Source: Chlamydia trachomatis
GTDB taxonomy: Bacteria > Chlamydiota > Chlamydiia > Chlamydiales > JAAKFR01
Assembly: GCA_945861315.1 (NCBI GenBank)
Contig: CAMAUB010000112.1
Span: 1-5,125 of the forward strand
Length of the DNA stretch: 5,125 nt
Direction: 5' to 3'
Position 1 is the stretch's first letter. Each line of letters begins with the position of its first letter. The notes below the pieces were generated by a model that worked only from the letters and a program-made list of their open reading frames with translations, was not told the DNA's origin and searched no databases. The translations under genes were made by a program, and so were the position numbers. Below, in pieces: positions 4,364 to 5,125 of the stretch.

Positions 4364-5125
4364 AGCAACCATCAGTGCCTATGATCGCGCCCTTCTTTAT
4401 GGAGATGGCCTTTTTTCCACCGTACATGTGCGCGATGGTCACCCCATTTTCCTAGACGATCACATCAATCAGCTCAAATGGCAGTGCAAAGAGCTACGCA
4501 TTGAAATGCCGCAGTTGAGTCAAGAGCTTATCTACGATCTTATCGAACGCAATCAGCTAGATGGGACAGCACGCATGCGCATTATCGTGACAGGCGGAGA
4601 AGATCCAAGTAGAGGGCTTCCTCTGCGCAAGGGATCACTTGCTATCACACTAGAACCATTTACCGTCCCGCCACAAAAGCCTTTGCGCTTAGCACGTTTT
4701 TCCATCCCACTCTCGCTGCCACACGCCCACCTTAAAACACTTGCCAACTTCAACCGTTACTTCATTATGGAGGAAGCGCTCTCACGCTCCTTTGATGATG
4801 GCATTTCAATCACCCCCGAAGGGTATATCCTTGAGGCCTCCTTTGGAAATCTCTTTTGGATCAAAGACCAAGTACTCTACACCCCAGCGCGCACCCTTCC
4901 CCTCTACTTTGGAGTCACCTTGCAAAATGTGATCAAACAGTGGACGGGTGAGGTCAAAGAAGTGAAGGTAAAGGAGATTGAAGAGGGAGCCCTTCTCTAT
5001 CGAAGTAGCTCCATGCTAGGAGTTGTTCCAGTTGTGGCCTTGGAGGAGAAAACTTTCTCAACTCAAGCAGCGGCTGCAGCAGGTTTTGTAGCTGGTTTGG
5101 AATCTGGATTTTTAGCTGGCCTATA
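4296..5125 (+). CDS. pabC: Aminodeoxychorismate lyase (PabC), class IV aminotransferase fold, 3' end outside window
   Basis: At least 276 residues, running off the right edge; since family members are about 250-290 residues, it is nearly complete. PabC uses PLP to eliminate pyruvate from aminodeoxychorismate, giving p-aminobenzoate, so it acts right after PabB. Fold-type IV marks: NYLNGSYL (about 14-21), SAYDRALLYGDGLFSTV, the PLP-binding Lys147 in HLKTLANFNR, and Glu180 in ILEASFGNLFW, expected to contact the PLP ring nitrogen. SSSMLGVVPV near the C-terminus fits the substrate-binding loop. A branched-chain or D-amino-acid aminotransferase of the same fold is possible, but the pabB neighbour and the LEA-x-x-GNLFW motif favour PabC. 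The ATG at 4296 is the only ATG, GTG or TTG in frame upstream of the conserved NG. AGAAGGA precedes it with only 2 nt spacing. The gene overlaps pabB by 68 bp in another frame, implying translational coupling. Confidence 0.9.
   Translation, partial: MKKPSIKQPHCCVNYLNGSYLCEATISAYDRALLYGDGLFSTVHVRDGHPIFLDDHINQLKWQCKELRIEMPQLSQELIYDLIERNQLDGTARMRIIVTGGEDPSRGLPLRKGSLAITLEPFTVPPQKPLRLARFSIPLSLPHAHLKTLANFNRYFIMEEALSRSFDDGISITPEGYILEASFGNLFWIKDQVLYTPARTLPLYFGVTLQNVIKQWTGEVKEVKVKEIEEGALLYRSSSMLGVVPVVALEEKTFSTQAAAAAGFVAGLESGFLAGL

Noticed and set aside
4553..4932. Open frames on both strands within pabC
   Set aside because: They lie in alternative frames of a clearly conserved class IV aminotransferase gene.

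Overview
The window looks like a chromosomal segment of a member of the Chlamydiota, most likely an environmental (Parachlamydiales-type) lineage. The main reason is the YebC protein: its N-terminal KERADKQKGKMFSR stretch and its C-terminal IDWLEDLDDVNTVYHNMDI stretch resemble chlamydial YebC as I remember it. This is a judgement from memory, not a database search.

Layout. (1) Positions 2-169 (+) hold the C-terminal end of an HExxH zinc metallopeptidase of SprT-like type. It overlaps by 14 bp with yebC (156-872, +), which starts at TTG. (2) A short convergent gap (873-952) holds a 14-bp palindrome. (3) Positions 953-2455 (-) encode a 500-residue P-loop ATPase with a winged-helix region and a C-terminal PD-(D/E)XK nuclease-like (DUF234-type) domain, all motifs intact. 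(4) A 762-bp non-coding stretch (2456-3217) is the most interesting part. It holds five copies of the octamer CGGCGGAT in strictly alternating orientation with starts 28, 26, 28 and 26 bp apart. It also holds the wreck of an IS630-family transposase gene, interrupted by a 190-bp MITE with perfect 15-bp terminal inverted repeats and an 8-bp target-site duplication (removing the MITE restores the transposase frame), and again by a 42-bp palindrome. (5) Positions 3218-4363 (+) encode PabB, and 4296 to the window end (+) encode PabC almost completely. They overlap by 68 bp in different frames.

Functionally, pabB and pabC form the chorismate-to-p-aminobenzoate branch of folate synthesis. The glutaminase partner PabA is not in the window. 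yebC and the metallopeptidase form a separate, translationally coupled housekeeping pair. The ATPase gene with its octamer array and the decayed transposons next to it form an accessory island between the two core blocks. The pabBC promoter now appears to lie at the edge of that transposon debris.
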